Numbered from the stretch's first letter, positions 9,467-18,137 are shown. The stretch is 64,000 bases of DNA from an uncultured Eubacteriales bacterium (GCA_902790495.1 CADASK010000003.1:1-64000), one strand, 5' to 3'. Numbers and translations are program-made. Notes: generated from the letters alone by a model not told the origin.

Positions 9467-10282
9467 ATGATTGATATGGAAACCCTCCGCCAGGCCGCGG
9501 GCTACGTCCGCGCGCAGCTTGGCCCCGCCGACATCGGCATCGTCCTGGGCAGCGGCCTCGGCTCCTACACCGAGACCCTGGAGAACCGGGCCTGCGTGCC
9601 CTACAAGGCCATCCCGGACTTCCCCGTGAGCACGGCCCCGGGCCACGAGGGCAAGTGGTGGGCCGGCGACCTGGGCAGCAAGCGCGTCTACATGCTGCAG
9701 GGCCGCATCCACTTCTATGAGGGCCGCAGCCTGGACGAGGTGACCATGTACGTCCGCATGATGAAGCTGCTGGGCGTGCGCGCGCTGATCCTCACCAATG
9801 CGGCGGGCTGTGTCAACGCCTCCTGGGAGGCGGGCGACCTGATGCTCATCCGCGACTTCATCAACTATTCGGGCATCAACCCGCTCATCGGGCCGAACCT
9901 GGACGAGATGGGCCCGCGGTTCCCGGACATGGGCGCGGCCTGCGACAAGGCCATGGGCACCCTCTGCCTGGAGCAGGCGAAGCGCCTGGACATCCGTCTG
10001 CGGGAGGGCGTGTACATGTGGTTCTCCGGCCCGAGCTACGAGACGCCCGCCGAGGTGCGCATGGCGCGCATTTTAGGCGCGGACGCGGTGGGCATGTCCA
10101 CCGTGCCGGAGCTGATTGTGGCGCGGCACTGCGGCCTGCCGACCCTGGGCATCTCCTGCCTGACCAACATGGCCGCGGGGATTCTGGATCAGCCGCTGAA
10201 TCACCTGGAGGTGATGGAGGCTGCCAACCGCGTGCAGCAGGCCTTCCGCTCGCTGATCACAGCGACGGTGGAAGCCCTTTGA
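9467..10282 (+). CDS. punA: Purine nucleoside phosphorylase (trimeric, type I)
   Basis: Phosphorolyses inosine and guanosine to free base plus ribose 1-phosphate, which DeoB then isomerises. The 271-residue product has GIVLGSGLGSYTE (phosphate-binding loop, residues 24-36), GRIHFYEG near 83-90, ILTNAAGCVN near 108, and the C-terminal GADAVGMSTVPE block. AAGGAG precedes ATG 9467. It probably forms a two-gene salvage operon with deoB. Confidence 0.95.
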   Translation: MIDMETLRQAAGYVRAQLGPADIGIVLGSGLGSYTETLENRACVPYKAIPDFPVSTAPGHEGKWWAGDLGSKRVYMLQGRIHFYEGRSLDEVTMYVRMMKLLGVRALILTNAAGCVNASWEAGDLMLIRDFINYSGINPLIGPNLDEMGPRFPDMGAACDKAMGTLCLEQAKRLDIRLREGVYMWFSGPSYETPAEVRMARILGADAVGMSTVPELIVARHCGLPTLGISCLTNMAAGILDQPLNHLEVMEAANRVQQAFRSLITATVEAL

Positions 10283-10299
10283 TGGTACATCGGCTGCCA

Positions 10300-10354
10300 C
10301 GAAGAGTCCAGAGGCGACCGGAAAGCCTCTGGTCGCCGCCCGCAGGCGGCGAAA
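10300..10354 (+). repeat. Family-A palindromic element (copy A2)
   Basis: Stem 1 is CCAGAGGC / GCCTCTGG around GACCGGAAA; stem 2 is CGCCGCC / GGCGGCG with loop CGCA. Confidence 0.85.
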
Positions 10355-10374
10355 TCTCCTGCTGGCAGCAAGGA

Positions 10375-10413
10375 GTTCCGCGCCTGCGGGCGCGGGCAAA
10401 GGGCTTTGCAATC
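10375..10413 (-). repeat. Family-A palindromic element, partial (copy A3)
   Basis: Contains stem 2 (CCGCGCC / GGCGCGG) and one arm of stem 1. It is opposite in orientation to A2, 20 bases away, so the two form a tail-to-tail pair between punA and tldD. Confidence 0.75.
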
Positions 10414-10454
10414 TGCATAGCTCTTGACTTATTCTGTGAAAGGACTGATCTCCG

Positions 10455-11837
10455 ATGATCCATCCGAGCCTTGCCCAGGAGGTGCTGGCGAAGGCCACCG
10501 CCACCGGCGGCGACTTTGCCGAAATCTTCCTGGAGGACAGCCGCAGCCATTCCCTGCTGCTCAAGTCCGGCCATATGGACAGCGTCAACTCCCTGCGCTC
10601 CCACGGCGCGGGCGTGCGCGTGTTCAACGGCACCAGCGCCGTCTATGTCTACACCAACGACACCAGCCGCGAGGGCCTCATCGCCTGTGCCCAGAAGGCA
10701 GCCGCCGCCGTGACCGAGGGCAAGGGCTGCGCGCCCATCCCGCTGAATCCCTCAGACGCCCGCCGCCCGGAGGAGATCCGCGTGCTGCCCGGCGATGTGA
10801 CCGCCGCGCGCAAGGCCGAGAAGCTCCGCGCCGCGGACGCTGCCGCCCGGGCCGTCTCCGGCGAGATCGTCCAGGTGAACGCGCGCTACAGCGACACCGT
10901 GCAGGACGTGCTGATCGCCAACACCGAGGGCACCTTCGTCACCGACCGCCGCGTCTACACGCGCCTGGCCTGCACCGCCGTGGCCTCCGACGGTACGGAG
11001 AACCAGAGCGGCAGCACGAACCCCGGCGCGTCCATGGGCTTTGAGCTCTTCGACAGCCGCGTCGACCCGGAGGCCTGCGGAAAACTGGCCGCGAACCAGG
11101 CCGTCACCATGCTCCACGCCCCGGTCTGCCCGGCGGGCGTCTATCCCGTGGTGATCGACAACGGCTTCGGCGGCGTCATCTTCCACGAGGCGTGCGGCCA
11201 CTCCCTGGAAGCCACCAGCGTGGCCTACGGCATCAGCGAGTTCAGCGGACGGCTGGGCGAGATGATCGCCGCGCCCTGCGTCACCGCCATCGACGACGGC
11301 ACCATCCCCAACGAGTGGGGCTCCGAGCACGTGGACGACGAGGGCATGCCCACCACCCGCCTGGTGCTGATCGAGAACGGCAAGCTGGTGGGCTACATGA
11401 TCGACAAGCTCGGTGGCCGCCGCATGGGTATGGCCCCGACCGGCTCGGGCCGCCGCGAGAGCTACCAGTGGGCCCCGACCTCCCGCATGCGCAACACCTA
11501 CATCGCCGCCGGCAAGGACGACGAGGCGGAGATGATCGCCACCATGGGCGAGGGCCTCTACGCCAAGGCCATGGGCGGCGGCTCGGTGAACCCCGCCACG
11601 GGCGAGTTCAACTTCGCCGTGAACGAGGGCTACTGGGTGAAGGACGGCAAAATCGTTCACCCGGTGCGCGGCGCGTCCCTGATCGGCCGCGGCAGCGAGG
11701 TGCTGCTGCGCATCGACCGCGTGGGCCGCGATATGCGCATGGCCCAGGGCATGTGTGGCTCCATGAGCGGCAGCATCCCGGTCAATGTGGGCCAGCCGAT
11801 GATCCGCGTGTCGAGCCTGACCGTGGGCGGACGCTGA
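10455..11837 (+). CDS. tldD: TldD-type metalloprotease subunit
   Basis: The catalytic half of the TldD/TldE (PmbA) heterodimer, a zinc protease that in other bacteria trims unfolded peptides and modified-peptide leaders. The 460-residue protein contains the HExxxH zinc motif in IFHEACGHSLEA (His244, Glu245, His249) and the family C-terminal block with CGSMSGSIPVNVGQPMIRV. The partner gene follows within 16 bases. No peptide natural-product cluster is visible nearby, so a housekeeping role is likelier. Confidence 0.93.
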   Translation: MIHPSLAQEVLAKATATGGDFAEIFLEDSRSHSLLLKSGHMDSVNSLRSHGAGVRVFNGTSAVYVYTNDTSREGLIACAQKAAAAVTEGKGCAPIPLNPSDARRPEEIRVLPGDVTAARKAEKLRAADAAARAVSGEIVQVNARYSDTVQDVLIANTEGTFVTDRRVYTRLACTAVASDGTENQSGSTNPGASMGFELFDSRVDPEACGKLAANQAVTMLHAPVCPAGVYPVVIDNGFGGVIFHEACGHSLEATSVAYGISEFSGRLGEMIAAPCVTAIDDGTIPNEWGSEHVDDEGMPTTRLVLIENGKLVGYMIDKLGGRRMGMAPTGSGRRESYQWAPTSRMRNTYIAAGKDDEAEMIATMGEGLYAKAMGGGSVNPATGEFNFAVNEGYWVKDGKIVHPVRGASLIGRGSEVLLRIDRVGRDMRMAQGMCGSMSGSIPVNVGQPMIRVSSLTVGGR

Positions 11838-11853
11838 GGGAGGTTGGAAAGAC

Positions 11854-13206
11854 ATGGATAGAGTACAGATGGACAGCTTCATCGACCGTCTGCTGGCCGC
11901 GGCGAAGGAGGCCGGGCTGGAGACGGCGGAGGTCTATTACACCGAGGCCGAGGCCTTCAGTGTCGGGCTGATGAAGGGCGAGGTGGACAGCTACGAGGTC
12001 TCCACCTCCGGCGGGCTGGGCCTGCGCGGCACGGTGGACGGCCGCATGGGCTACGCCGCCACCGAGGCCTACGACGAGGACGCCATCGCCCAGCTGATCG
12101 AGGGCGTGAAGGAATCCGCGGCCCTCAACGAGGCCCAGGAGCAGGACACGATCTTCGCGGGGGACGCAGTCTACCCCGAGATTGGGAAGCCCGAGAGCGA
12201 CCTGGCGGCCTGGAGCGCCGAAAAGAAGATCGCCCTGGCCCACGAGATCGAGCAGGCGGCTCTCAGCCGCGACAGCCGCGTCAGCCAGACCCAGGGCGTC
12301 TCGGTCTCCACCTCGCGCGGGGTGCGCATCCTGCGCAACAGCTACGGCCTGAACCTGCGCCGCGAGGGCGAGGTGTGCGTCGCCTACGCTTCCCCGATTG
12401 CGCGGGAGGGCGAGGACACCTCCACAGGCTTCAAGATCGCGGCGGGCTACCGGCTCGGCGACGTGAAGCCGGCTGAGCTGGGCGCGGGCGCCGCGGACGA
12501 CGCCCTGGCCATGCTCCACGCCAAGCCGGTGCCCTCCGGGGACTATCGCGTGATCCTCCGCCGCGAGGCCATGGGCGATCTGCTGGCGACCTTCTCCGGG
12601 GTCTTCTCCGCCGAGAACGCCCAGCAGAAGCTCTCCCTGCTGGCCGGCCGCGAGGGCGAGAAGATCGCCTCCGACGCGGTGACGCTGATGGACGATCCGC
12701 TGCTGCCGGGCGGCTTTGCCTCCACGCCCTTCGACGGCGAGGGCAGCGCGTCGCGCACGAAGGCCGTGATCGACGCCGGCACCCTGACGACCCTGCTGCA
12801 CTCGCGCAAGACAGCGAAGAAGCAGGGCGTCGAGACCACGGGCAACGCCCTGCGCGCGGGCTATGCGGGCGCGGTACGCGTCGGCCCGACCAACTTCTTC
12901 ATCCGGCCCGGCGAAAAGACGCTGGAGCAGCTGATGGCGGAGATGGGCGACGGCCTGGTCATCACCGACGTGAGCGGCCTGCACGCGGGCGCGAACCCCA
13001 TCAGCGGCGACTTCTCGCTGCTGAGCAAGGGCTTCGTCATCCGGGACGGCAAACAGGCCGAGCCGGTGGAGCAGGTGACGGTGGCCGGCAACTTCTACGC
13101 CCTGTTAAAAAGCATTCGCGCTGTGGCGGATGACCTTCGCTTCGACGGCCGGAGCATCGCCAGTCCCTCCGTGGACGCGGGCGTGATGAAGGTGAGCGGG
13201 AAGTAA
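11854..13206 (+). CDS. TldE/PmbA-type metalloprotease partner subunit
   Basis: A 450-residue paralogue of TldD that lacks the HExxxH motif, as expected of the non-catalytic TldE/PmbA partner. Recognisable blocks are GLGLRGTVDGRMGYAATEAYDE (near residue 50), VILRREAMGDLLATFSGVFSAENAQ (near 230) and the C-terminal MVSF-like stretch GFVIRDGKQAEPVEQVTVAGNFY. It lies in one operon with tldD. Confidence 0.9.
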   Translation: MDRVQMDSFIDRLLAAAKEAGLETAEVYYTEAEAFSVGLMKGEVDSYEVSTSGGLGLRGTVDGRMGYAATEAYDEDAIAQLIEGVKESAALNEAQEQDTIFAGDAVYPEIGKPESDLAAWSAEKKIALAHEIEQAALSRDSRVSQTQGVSVSTSRGVRILRNSYGLNLRREGEVCVAYASPIAREGEDTSTGFKIAAGYRLGDVKPAELGAGAADDALAMLHAKPVPSGDYRVILRREAMGDLLATFSGVFSAENAQQKLSLLAGREGEKIASDAVTLMDDPLLPGGFASTPFDGEGSASRTKAVIDAGTLTTLLHSRKTAKKQGVETTGNALRAGYAGAVRVGPTNFFIRPGEKTLEQLMAEMGDGLVITDVSGLHAGANPISGDFSLLSKGFVIRDGKQAEPVEQVTVAGNFYALLKSIRAVADDLRFDGRSIASPSVDAGVMKVSGK

Positions 13207-13297
13207 AGGCCCGGACCTCGCGGGAAATGGAAACCAGCTGCAGAGATTGGAAATTTATTACAGTTCTAATATCGTAAGAAAAAATTTTCCAAAGCCC

Positions 13298-13326
13298 TGT
13301 ACAGACAGGGAAACGTGTGCTATAAT
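13298..13326 (+). promoter_or_regulatory. Promoter upstream of the zinc-ribbon gene
   Basis: TGTACA (13298-13303), 17 bases, TATAAT (13321-13326). The leader to the gene at 13447 is then about 115 bases long. Confidence 0.55.
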
Positions 13327-13446
13327 GGCAGATGGAAAACCCACCGGTATGCTTCTCTCCTTTGGTGTCGCGCATCGTTTGCCGGAAACCATGGAAGCTC
13401 AGCATGGCATGAGATGGGTGACATTATTCTAAGGAGGAAACCAACC

Positions 13447-13734
13447 ATGTACCAGGACGAAACCTTGACTTGCCGTGACTGCGGCCGCGAATTCGTGTTC
13501 TCTGCTTCCGAGCAGGCCTTCTTCGCCGAGAAGGGCTTCCAGAACAAGCCCAGCCGCTGCCCCGAGTGCCGTGCCGCCAAGCGCGCTGCCAACAATGGCG
13601 CCGCTCCCCGGCAGATGTTCAAAGTGATCTGCGACGGCTGCGGCCGTGAGACCGAGGTGCCCTTCCAGCCCCGCGGTGACCGCCCCGTCTACTGCCGCGA
13701 GTGCTTTGCCGCTCAGCGCGAAGCCCGCTTCTGA
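13447..13734 (+). CDS. Small protein with two zinc-ribbon knuckle pairs
   Basis: A 95-residue protein with CRDCGREF and CPECRAAKR forming a first four-Cys zinc site (residues about 10-45), and CDGCGRE with YCRECF forming a second (residues about 64-90). The N-terminal part matches the probable zinc-binding domain found in many small Firmicutes proteins. AAGGAGG at 13432-13438 supports ATG 13447. It probably binds nucleic acid or protein; no specific function is known to me. Its own promoter and terminator make it monocistronic. Confidence 0.85.
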   Translation: MYQDETLTCRDCGREFVFSASEQAFFAEKGFQNKPSRCPECRAAKRAANNGAAPRQMFKVICDGCGRETEVPFQPRGDRPVYCRECFAAQREARF

Positions 13735-13746
13735 GAACAAAAACAA

Positions 13747-13770
13747 GGCCAGTCTTCGGACTGGCTTTTC
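13747..13770 (+). terminator. Terminator after the zinc-ribbon gene
   Basis: GCCAGTC-TTCG-GACTGGC followed by TTTTCTTGT. Confidence 0.9.
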
Positions 13771-13817
13771 TTGTGCCCCAAAGCACTTCTTCAACAGAAG
13801 GATCAAAAGCGGCCGCC

Positions 13818-13872
13818 CGAAGAGTCCAGGGGCGATCGCAAAGCCCCCTGCCCGTGCCCGCAGGCGGCGAAA
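13818..13872 (+). repeat. Family-A palindromic element (copy A4)
   Basis: AGGGGC-GATCGCAAA-GCCCC core. The second hairpin is damaged in this copy (GTGCCCGCAGGCGGCG), so one arm has drifted. Confidence 0.75.
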
Positions 13873-13965
13873 TGCTCCCTGCATAGGGAAAACTTGCGAA
13901 AAACCTGCCTTCATGCTATGATGACCTCATAAGCGGGACACCCACAGTGAACAGGAGGGAACCTT

Positions 13966-15126
13966 ATGACTTATCTGATTCGCGGCGGCCACATCAAAAC
14001 CATCACCAACGGCGACATCGCCTGCGGTGACCTGCTGATCGAAAACGGCAAGATCGCGGCCATCGCCGAGCACATCGACGCGCCCGAGGGCTGCGAGATC
14101 GTGGACGCCGCGGGCTGCCTGGTGACGCCCGGCCTGATGGACGCCCACACCCACATCGGCATCGACGAGACCGCCATCCGCTGGGAGGGCGCGGACTACA
14201 ACGAGACCTCCAACCCTGTGACCCCCGAGATGCGCGGCATCGACGGCATCAACCCGATGGACGAGGCCTTCGACGACGCGCTGGCCGGCGGCGTGACCGC
14301 GGCCATCACCGGCCCCGGCTCGGCCAACGTGATCGGCGGCACCTTTGTGGCGCTGAAGCTGCGCGGCAAGTGCGTGGACGACATGGTGCTGCGCAATCCC
14401 GCCGCGATGAAGGTGGCCTTCGGCGAGAACCCCAAGGGCTGCTACGGCCAGCAGGGCCGCAAGGAGCCGGTGACCCGCATGGGCGTGGCCGCCCTGCTGC
14501 GCGAGGAGCTGGCGAAGACGAAGAAGTACGCCGAGGACATCGACGCGGCGGAGAAGGATCCCGCGAAGTCCCGGCCCTTCGACTTCAAGCTGGAGGCCAT
14601 GCTGCCGGTCATCCGCCGGGAGCTGCCCCTGAAGTGCCACGCCCACCGCGCCGACGATATCCTGACCATGCTGCGCATCGCCCATGAGTTCAACATCGAC
14701 GTGACGCTGGACCACGTGACCGAGGGCCACCTGATCGCGGACATCCTGGCCAAGGAGGGCCGTCCCGTGCTGGTGGGGCCGTCCTTCGGCTCCAAGTCCA
14801 AGTTCGAGCTGAAGAACAAGACCTTCGCGACCCCGGGCATCCTCTACAAGGCGGGGCTGGAGGTGTGCATCATCACCGACGCGCCGGTGACGCCCCTGTG
14901 CTACCTGCCCCTGTGCGCGGGCCTGGCCATGAAGGAGGGCCTGCCGGAGGACGCGGCCTGGCGCGCCATCACCATCAACCCGGCGAAGGTCGCCCGCGTG
15001 GACGACCGCATCGGCTCCCTGGAGGTCCGCAAGGACGCGGACATCGCGATCTTTGACGGCCATCCGCTCAGGGACATCCAGTGCCGCACGCGCCAGGTCT
15101 TCGTGGACGGCGAACCGGTGCTGTAA
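13966..15126 (+). CDS. Amidohydrolase (imidazolonepropionase-like)
   Basis: A 386-residue metal-dependent hydrolase of the amidohydrolase superfamily. The N-terminal small beta domain leads into PGLMDAHTHIGID (metal HxH, residues 57-65). Later His residues lie in KCHAHRADD and LDHVTEGH, and the catalytic Asp in IITDAPVTPL. It ends with the composite-domain signature DADIAIFDGHPL. This subgroup hydrolyses cyclic amides or ureas, but the substrate cannot be fixed from sequence. The gene is monocistronic, with a terminator behind it. Confidence 0.88.
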   Translation: MTYLIRGGHIKTITNGDIACGDLLIENGKIAAIAEHIDAPEGCEIVDAAGCLVTPGLMDAHTHIGIDETAIRWEGADYNETSNPVTPEMRGIDGINPMDEAFDDALAGGVTAAITGPGSANVIGGTFVALKLRGKCVDDMVLRNPAAMKVAFGENPKGCYGQQGRKEPVTRMGVAALLREELAKTKKYAEDIDAAEKDPAKSRPFDFKLEAMLPVIRRELPLKCHAHRADDILTMLRIAHEFNIDVTLDHVTEGHLIADILAKEGRPVLVGPSFGSKSKFELKNKTFATPGILYKAGLEVCIITDAPVTPLCYLPLCAGLAMKEGLPEDAAWRAITINPAKVARVDDRIGSLEVRKDADIAIFDGHPLRDIQCRTRQVFVDGEPVL

Positions 15127-15148
15127 GCGGGAAGCCTTTACATCAGCC

Positions 15149-15183
15149 AACCGGCAGAGACGCTGTGCGCTCATGCCGGTTTT
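15149..15183 (+). terminator. Terminator after the amidohydrolase
   Basis: AACCGGCA paired with TGCCGGTT across a 17-base loop, followed by a short T-run. Confidence 0.7.
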
Positions 15184-15210
15184 GCTTTGCTTCTTATACG
15201 CGCATGTGTA

Positions 15211-15239
15211 TTGCAATGCGACATACATTTTGCTATAAT
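15211..15239 (+). promoter_or_regulatory. Promoter of the RelBE-type operon
   Basis: TTGCAA (15211-15216), 17 bases, TATAAT (15234-15239). The antitoxin ATG follows 23 bases later. Confidence 0.75.
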
Positions 15240-15262
15240 GCAAGTGAAAGGCGGTGTCAGAT

Positions 15263-15580
15263 ATGACGATGAAAAGCGCAAACGTGGCCGCGAGAGTCGA
15301 GCCTGAGATCAAGGAGCAGGCGGAGCACATTCTCGCACAGCTGGGTATCTCGGCTTCCGGTGGCATCAATATGTTTTATCGTCAGGTCATCCTGTCCAAC
15401 GGATTGCCGTTCCGCCCGTCGATCCCGTCCGCGCGGCCTGTGTCCCTGGACGAGATGACCCGCGAGGAACTGGACGCAAAGCTGTCCCGTGCGCTGGAAC
15501 AGGCTAAGGCTGGGGAAGGTATACCCGCGGATGATTTCTTCACGAAACTGAGAGAGGAGACGCTTCGCGGCTATGTCTGA
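15263..15580 (+). CDS. RelB/DinJ-family antitoxin
   Basis: About 105 residues. The N-terminal part (SANVAARVEPEIKEQAEHILAQLGISASGGINMFYRQV) is a ribbon-helix-helix DNA-binding domain of RelB/DinJ type. The C-terminal part (LSRALEQAKAGEGIPADDFFTKLRE) is the usual toxin-neutralising tail. I prefer ATG 15263 over GTG 15254 because of the distance to AAAGG. It overlaps the toxin gene by 8 bases, so the two are translationally coupled. Such antitoxins usually repress their own promoter. Confidence 0.88.
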   Translation: MTMKSANVAARVEPEIKEQAEHILAQLGISASGGINMFYRQVILSNGLPFRPSIPSARPVSLDEMTREELDAKLSRALEQAKAGEGIPADDFFTKLREETLRGYV

Positions 15581-15914
15581 GGCATACTCTCTGATTATCC
15601 TGCCTGAGGCCCAGGAGGATATGCGGAAGATTTCGCAATATATCGCGCAGGAGCTGGCTGCGCCAGCTGCAGCGCTTAAGCTGCAGGACGCGCTGCTGGA
15701 TGCGATTCACTCTCTCTCGGTGATGCCCAAACGCATCAGGACGGTGATGGATGCGCCTTGGAAGCAGATCGGCGTGAGGAGAATGCGCGTCAAGAACTAC
15801 TACCTGTATTTTCTCGTGGACGACGAGGAGAAAACGGTTAAGATCATGGCCGTCATCTCGATCCGCAGGGATCAGGCGCGGCAGATGATGGAACGGGCAG
15901 CGATCTGGAGCTGA
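15573..15914 (+). CDS. RelE/ParE-superfamily toxin
   Basis: A 113-residue toxin-like protein: LIILPEAQEDMRKISQYIAQEL at the N-terminus, then GVRRMRVKNYYLYFLVDDEEKTVKIMAVISIRRD, the central and C-terminal strands of the RelE/ParE fold. Whether it is an mRNA interferase (RelE, YafQ) or a gyrase poison (ParE) cannot be decided here. A DinJ-like antitoxin partner leans towards a ribosome-dependent RNase. Confidence 0.88.
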   Translation: MSEAYSLIILPEAQEDMRKISQYIAQELAAPAAALKLQDALLDAIHSLSVMPKRIRTVMDAPWKQIGVRRMRVKNYYLYFLVDDEEKTVKIMAVISIRRDQARQMMERAAIWS

Positions 15915-15985
15915 TGCTGCCGCAGGCGTGTGGCATGAATAGGATAAAAACGGTTGATACGAATGAGCATCCAGGAGGTATCACC

Positions 15986-16276
15986 TTGTACAACGCGCAG
16001 GATATCCAGCGTATCGTTGCGCCCATCGCGGCGCGCTACGGCGTGGAACGCATGTACCTGTTTGGTTCCTATGCCCGTGGGGACAATACGGAACAGAGCG
16101 ATATTGATCTCCGCATCGACAAGGGACAGGTGAAGGGCCTGCGTATGGCCTTTCTTCTCTCGGACTTGGAGGATGCGCTGCACAAGCCGGTGGATCTGCT
16201 CTCCACCTCAGCGCTGGACAGGCAGTTCCTGAATGCGATCAGGGGAGAGGAGCGGCTGCTGTATGCGAGGGAATGA
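15986..16276 (+). CDS. MntA-type nucleotidyltransferase (orphan antitoxin-like)
   Basis: About 96 residues of minimal nucleotidyltransferase fold with the active-site motif LFGSYARGDNTEQSDIDLRID (GSxARG...SDIDL). The frame is open from ATG 15914, at the toxin stop, but AGGAGG at 15973-15978 sits 7 bases before TTG 15986, which I take as the start. In HEPN/MNT systems such proteins neutralise a HEPN toxin by AMPylating it. No HEPN gene follows; instead it sits behind a RelBE-type pair. Confidence 0.85.
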   Translation: MYNAQDIQRIVAPIAARYGVERMYLFGSYARGDNTEQSDIDLRIDKGQVKGLRMAFLLSDLEDALHKPVDLLSTSALDRQFLNAIRGEERLLYARE

Positions 16277-16340
16277 CAGGGCTTGACTTCAGTGCTTCCT
16301 GGATGGCCATGCCCCGCGCAGAATTTATACTGCCGGTTGA

Positions 16341-16369
16341 TAGACAAAGGGCGCGGACTGTGCTATGAT
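16341..16369 (+). promoter_or_regulatory. Putative promoter for the 41-residue ORF
   Basis: TAGACA (16341-16346), 17 bases, TATGAT (16364-16369), 41 bases before the ATG. Confidence 0.5.
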
Positions 16370-16410
16370 AGGCGTATCGATCAGGGCGAAAGCCCGGAAA
16401 GGAGAGGACC

Positions 16411-16536
16411 ATGGCGACCATGCTTCTGTACTTGAATGCCACGAATACGGCCTGGTTCCTGTCGGAGAATGCGACGGGAGAAGTCTGTCTGTATGCGCGC
16501 AGAGGGAAATCGAAGAGAGCCGCCGGCCTTCTCTGA
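16411..16536 (+). CDS. 41-residue small protein
   Basis: ATG 16411 stands 6 bases behind AAAGGAGAGG, one of the best ribosome sites in the window, and the frame runs 41 codons to TGA. The product starts MATMLLYLNATNTAWFLSEN and ends in a basic tail (ARRGKSKRAAGLL). It has its own candidate promoter and a strong terminator 16 bases downstream, so it looks like a complete small transcription unit. I do not recognise the family. It could be a small structural or regulatory peptide. Confidence 0.55.
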   Translation: MATMLLYLNATNTAWFLSENATGEVCLYARRGKSKRAAGLL

Positions 16537-16551
16537 CGGTTAGGTTCCTTC

Positions 16552-16577
16552 ACCCCTCTCGCGGGAGAGGGGTTTTT
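16552..16577 (+). terminator. Strong terminator after the small ORF
   Basis: CCCCTCTC-GCG-GGAGAGGGG followed by TTTTT. The following XRE gene's first ATG is immediately after the T-run. Confidence 0.9.
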
Positions 16578-16847
16578 ATGTGCTGGAAAACGGATGAGCG
16601 GGAGCGGCAAGTCCTTCCCGTGATCGACCCTGCGGCGACGGGACGGAATATCGTCCGCCTGCGGAGGCGGGCCGGGCTGAGCGTGCGGGACATGCAGGAA
16701 TTGTTCGGCTTCACCACACCCCAGGCGATCTACAAGTGGCAGAACGGCGAAGCCCTGCCGACCCTGGAGCACATCGCGGCCCTGTCGCGGGCGCTGGGGG
16801 TCACCATCGAAGAGATCATCGTTTTTGAATCAAGAGAAGGAGCCTGA
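16578..16847 (+). CDS. XRE-family transcriptional regulator
   Basis: An 89-residue protein with a Cro/C1-type helix-turn-helix: GRNIVRLRRRAGLSVRDMQELFGFTTPQAIYKWQNGEALPTLEHIAALSRALGV (residues about 22-77). The first in-frame ATG (16578) directly follows a terminator T-run and has no ribosome site. GTG 16620, after GGGAGCGG, is an alternative and would still include the whole DNA-binding domain. It is followed 4 bases later by an MFS exporter, which it may control. Confidence 0.82.
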   Translation: MCWKTDERERQVLPVIDPAATGRNIVRLRRRAGLSVRDMQELFGFTTPQAIYKWQNGEALPTLEHIAALSRALGVTIEEIIVFESREGA

Positions 16848-16851
16848 TGCT

Positions 16852-18108
16852 ATGAAGGAGAACACGCCCGCACAAGTGAAAAACCCGCTGTGGACGCGGG
16901 ACTTTACGATCATCACCGCCGGCAGCGTGGTGTCCATGCTGGGCAACACGCTCTCCGGCTTTGCCATGAACCTGATGGTGCTGGACGCCACGGGTTCCAC
17001 CCTGATGTACGCCATCTATAACATTCTCTACCTGATCCCCAACGCCCTGGCCCCGATCCTGATCGGGCCGTTCCTCGACCGCTTTTCCCGGAAGAAGACG
17101 ATCTACACCCTCGACTTTGCGACCGCGGGCCTCTTCGCGGTGATGAGCCTCCTGCTGTACACGGGGCATTTCAGCTTTGTGCTGCTGGCGGCGGCGAACT
17201 GCCTGCTGGGCGCTATCGGCGGCGTCTACCTGGTGGCCTACGACAGCTTCTACCCGCTGCTGGTCAGCGAGGGCAACTATCAGAAGGCCTACTCGGTCTC
17301 CGCGACCCTGGAAACCCTGACCGTGGTGATGGTACCGCTCTCCACGCTGATCTATCGCACCTTCGGCATCGTGCCGCTGTTCATCGTCAACACGGCCACC
17401 TACCTGACCGCGGCCATCATGGAGACCCGCATCCGGGCGGAGGAAACCTACATCGCGGCGCGGCAGGAGGACGGCGCGCGGGGCATCCGGCGCTTCACCG
17501 CCGACCTGACGGAGGGCCTGCGCTACCTGGCGGGGGAGAAGGGACTGCTGGCCATCGCGGTGTACTTCCTGTTCTCCAGCCTCTGCGGAGGCATGACGAA
17601 CACGGTGACGCTGCCCTATTTCCGCAAGGCCTTTGCGGACGGGGAATACCTCTACACCCTGACCTGGGGCATGTCCAGCCTCGCGCGGTTTCTCATCGGC
17701 ATCGTGCACTACAACGTGCGCCTGCCCGTGCGGATGAAATACGGCATCGCGCTGGGCGTGTACATTGGCCTGGCGGTGCTGGAGGGCGGCTACCTGTTCT
17801 GCTCCGTGCCGGCGATGATGGTGATGATGTTTATCACTGGCCTGCTGGGCATGACCTCCTACAACATCCGCATCTCCGCCACGCAGAAGTATGTGCCGGA
17901 CGAAAAAAAGGGCCGCTTCAACGGCGCCTTCGGCACGCTGAGCACGGTCGGCGCCATCGCGGGGGAGGCCATCGCCGGGGCTCTGTCCCTGGCCGTGAGC
18001 GAGCGGGCCGTGGTGGTCATCGCCAACGCCCTGTGCCTGACGGCCGCCCTGGTGTGCATCGGCGGCAGGAAGAAGGACGTGGCGAAGATTTATAATGTGG
18101 AGACGTAA
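16852..18108 (+). CDS. MFS transporter (macrolide-efflux-like)
   Basis: A 418-residue integral membrane protein with about 12 hydrophobic segments, of the major facilitator family. FLDRFSRKKTIYTLDF after the second segment is the loop 2-3 motif A of the MefA-like drug-exporter branch. AGAAGGAG supports ATG 16852; an upstream TTG (16825) is too early. Probably a drug or metabolite exporter under the adjacent XRE regulator, but the substrate is unknown. Confidence 0.85.
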   Translation: MKENTPAQVKNPLWTRDFTIITAGSVVSMLGNTLSGFAMNLMVLDATGSTLMYAIYNILYLIPNALAPILIGPFLDRFSRKKTIYTLDFATAGLFAVMSLLLYTGHFSFVLLAAANCLLGAIGGVYLVAYDSFYPLLVSEGNYQKAYSVSATLETLTVVMVPLSTLIYRTFGIVPLFIVNTATYLTAAIMETRIRAEETYIAARQEDGARGIRRFTADLTEGLRYLAGEKGLLAIAVYFLFSSLCGGMTNTVTLPYFRKAFADGEYLYTLTWGMSSLARFLIGIVHYNVRLPVRMKYGIALGVYIGLAVLEGGYLFCSVPAMMVMMFITGLLGMTSYNIRISATQKYVPDEKKGRFNGAFGTLSTVGAIAGEAIAGALSLAVSERAVVVIANALCLTAALVCIGGRKKDVAKIYNVET

Positions 18109-18137
18109 TAAAAACACGCACGCTTATATGGCGGCGG

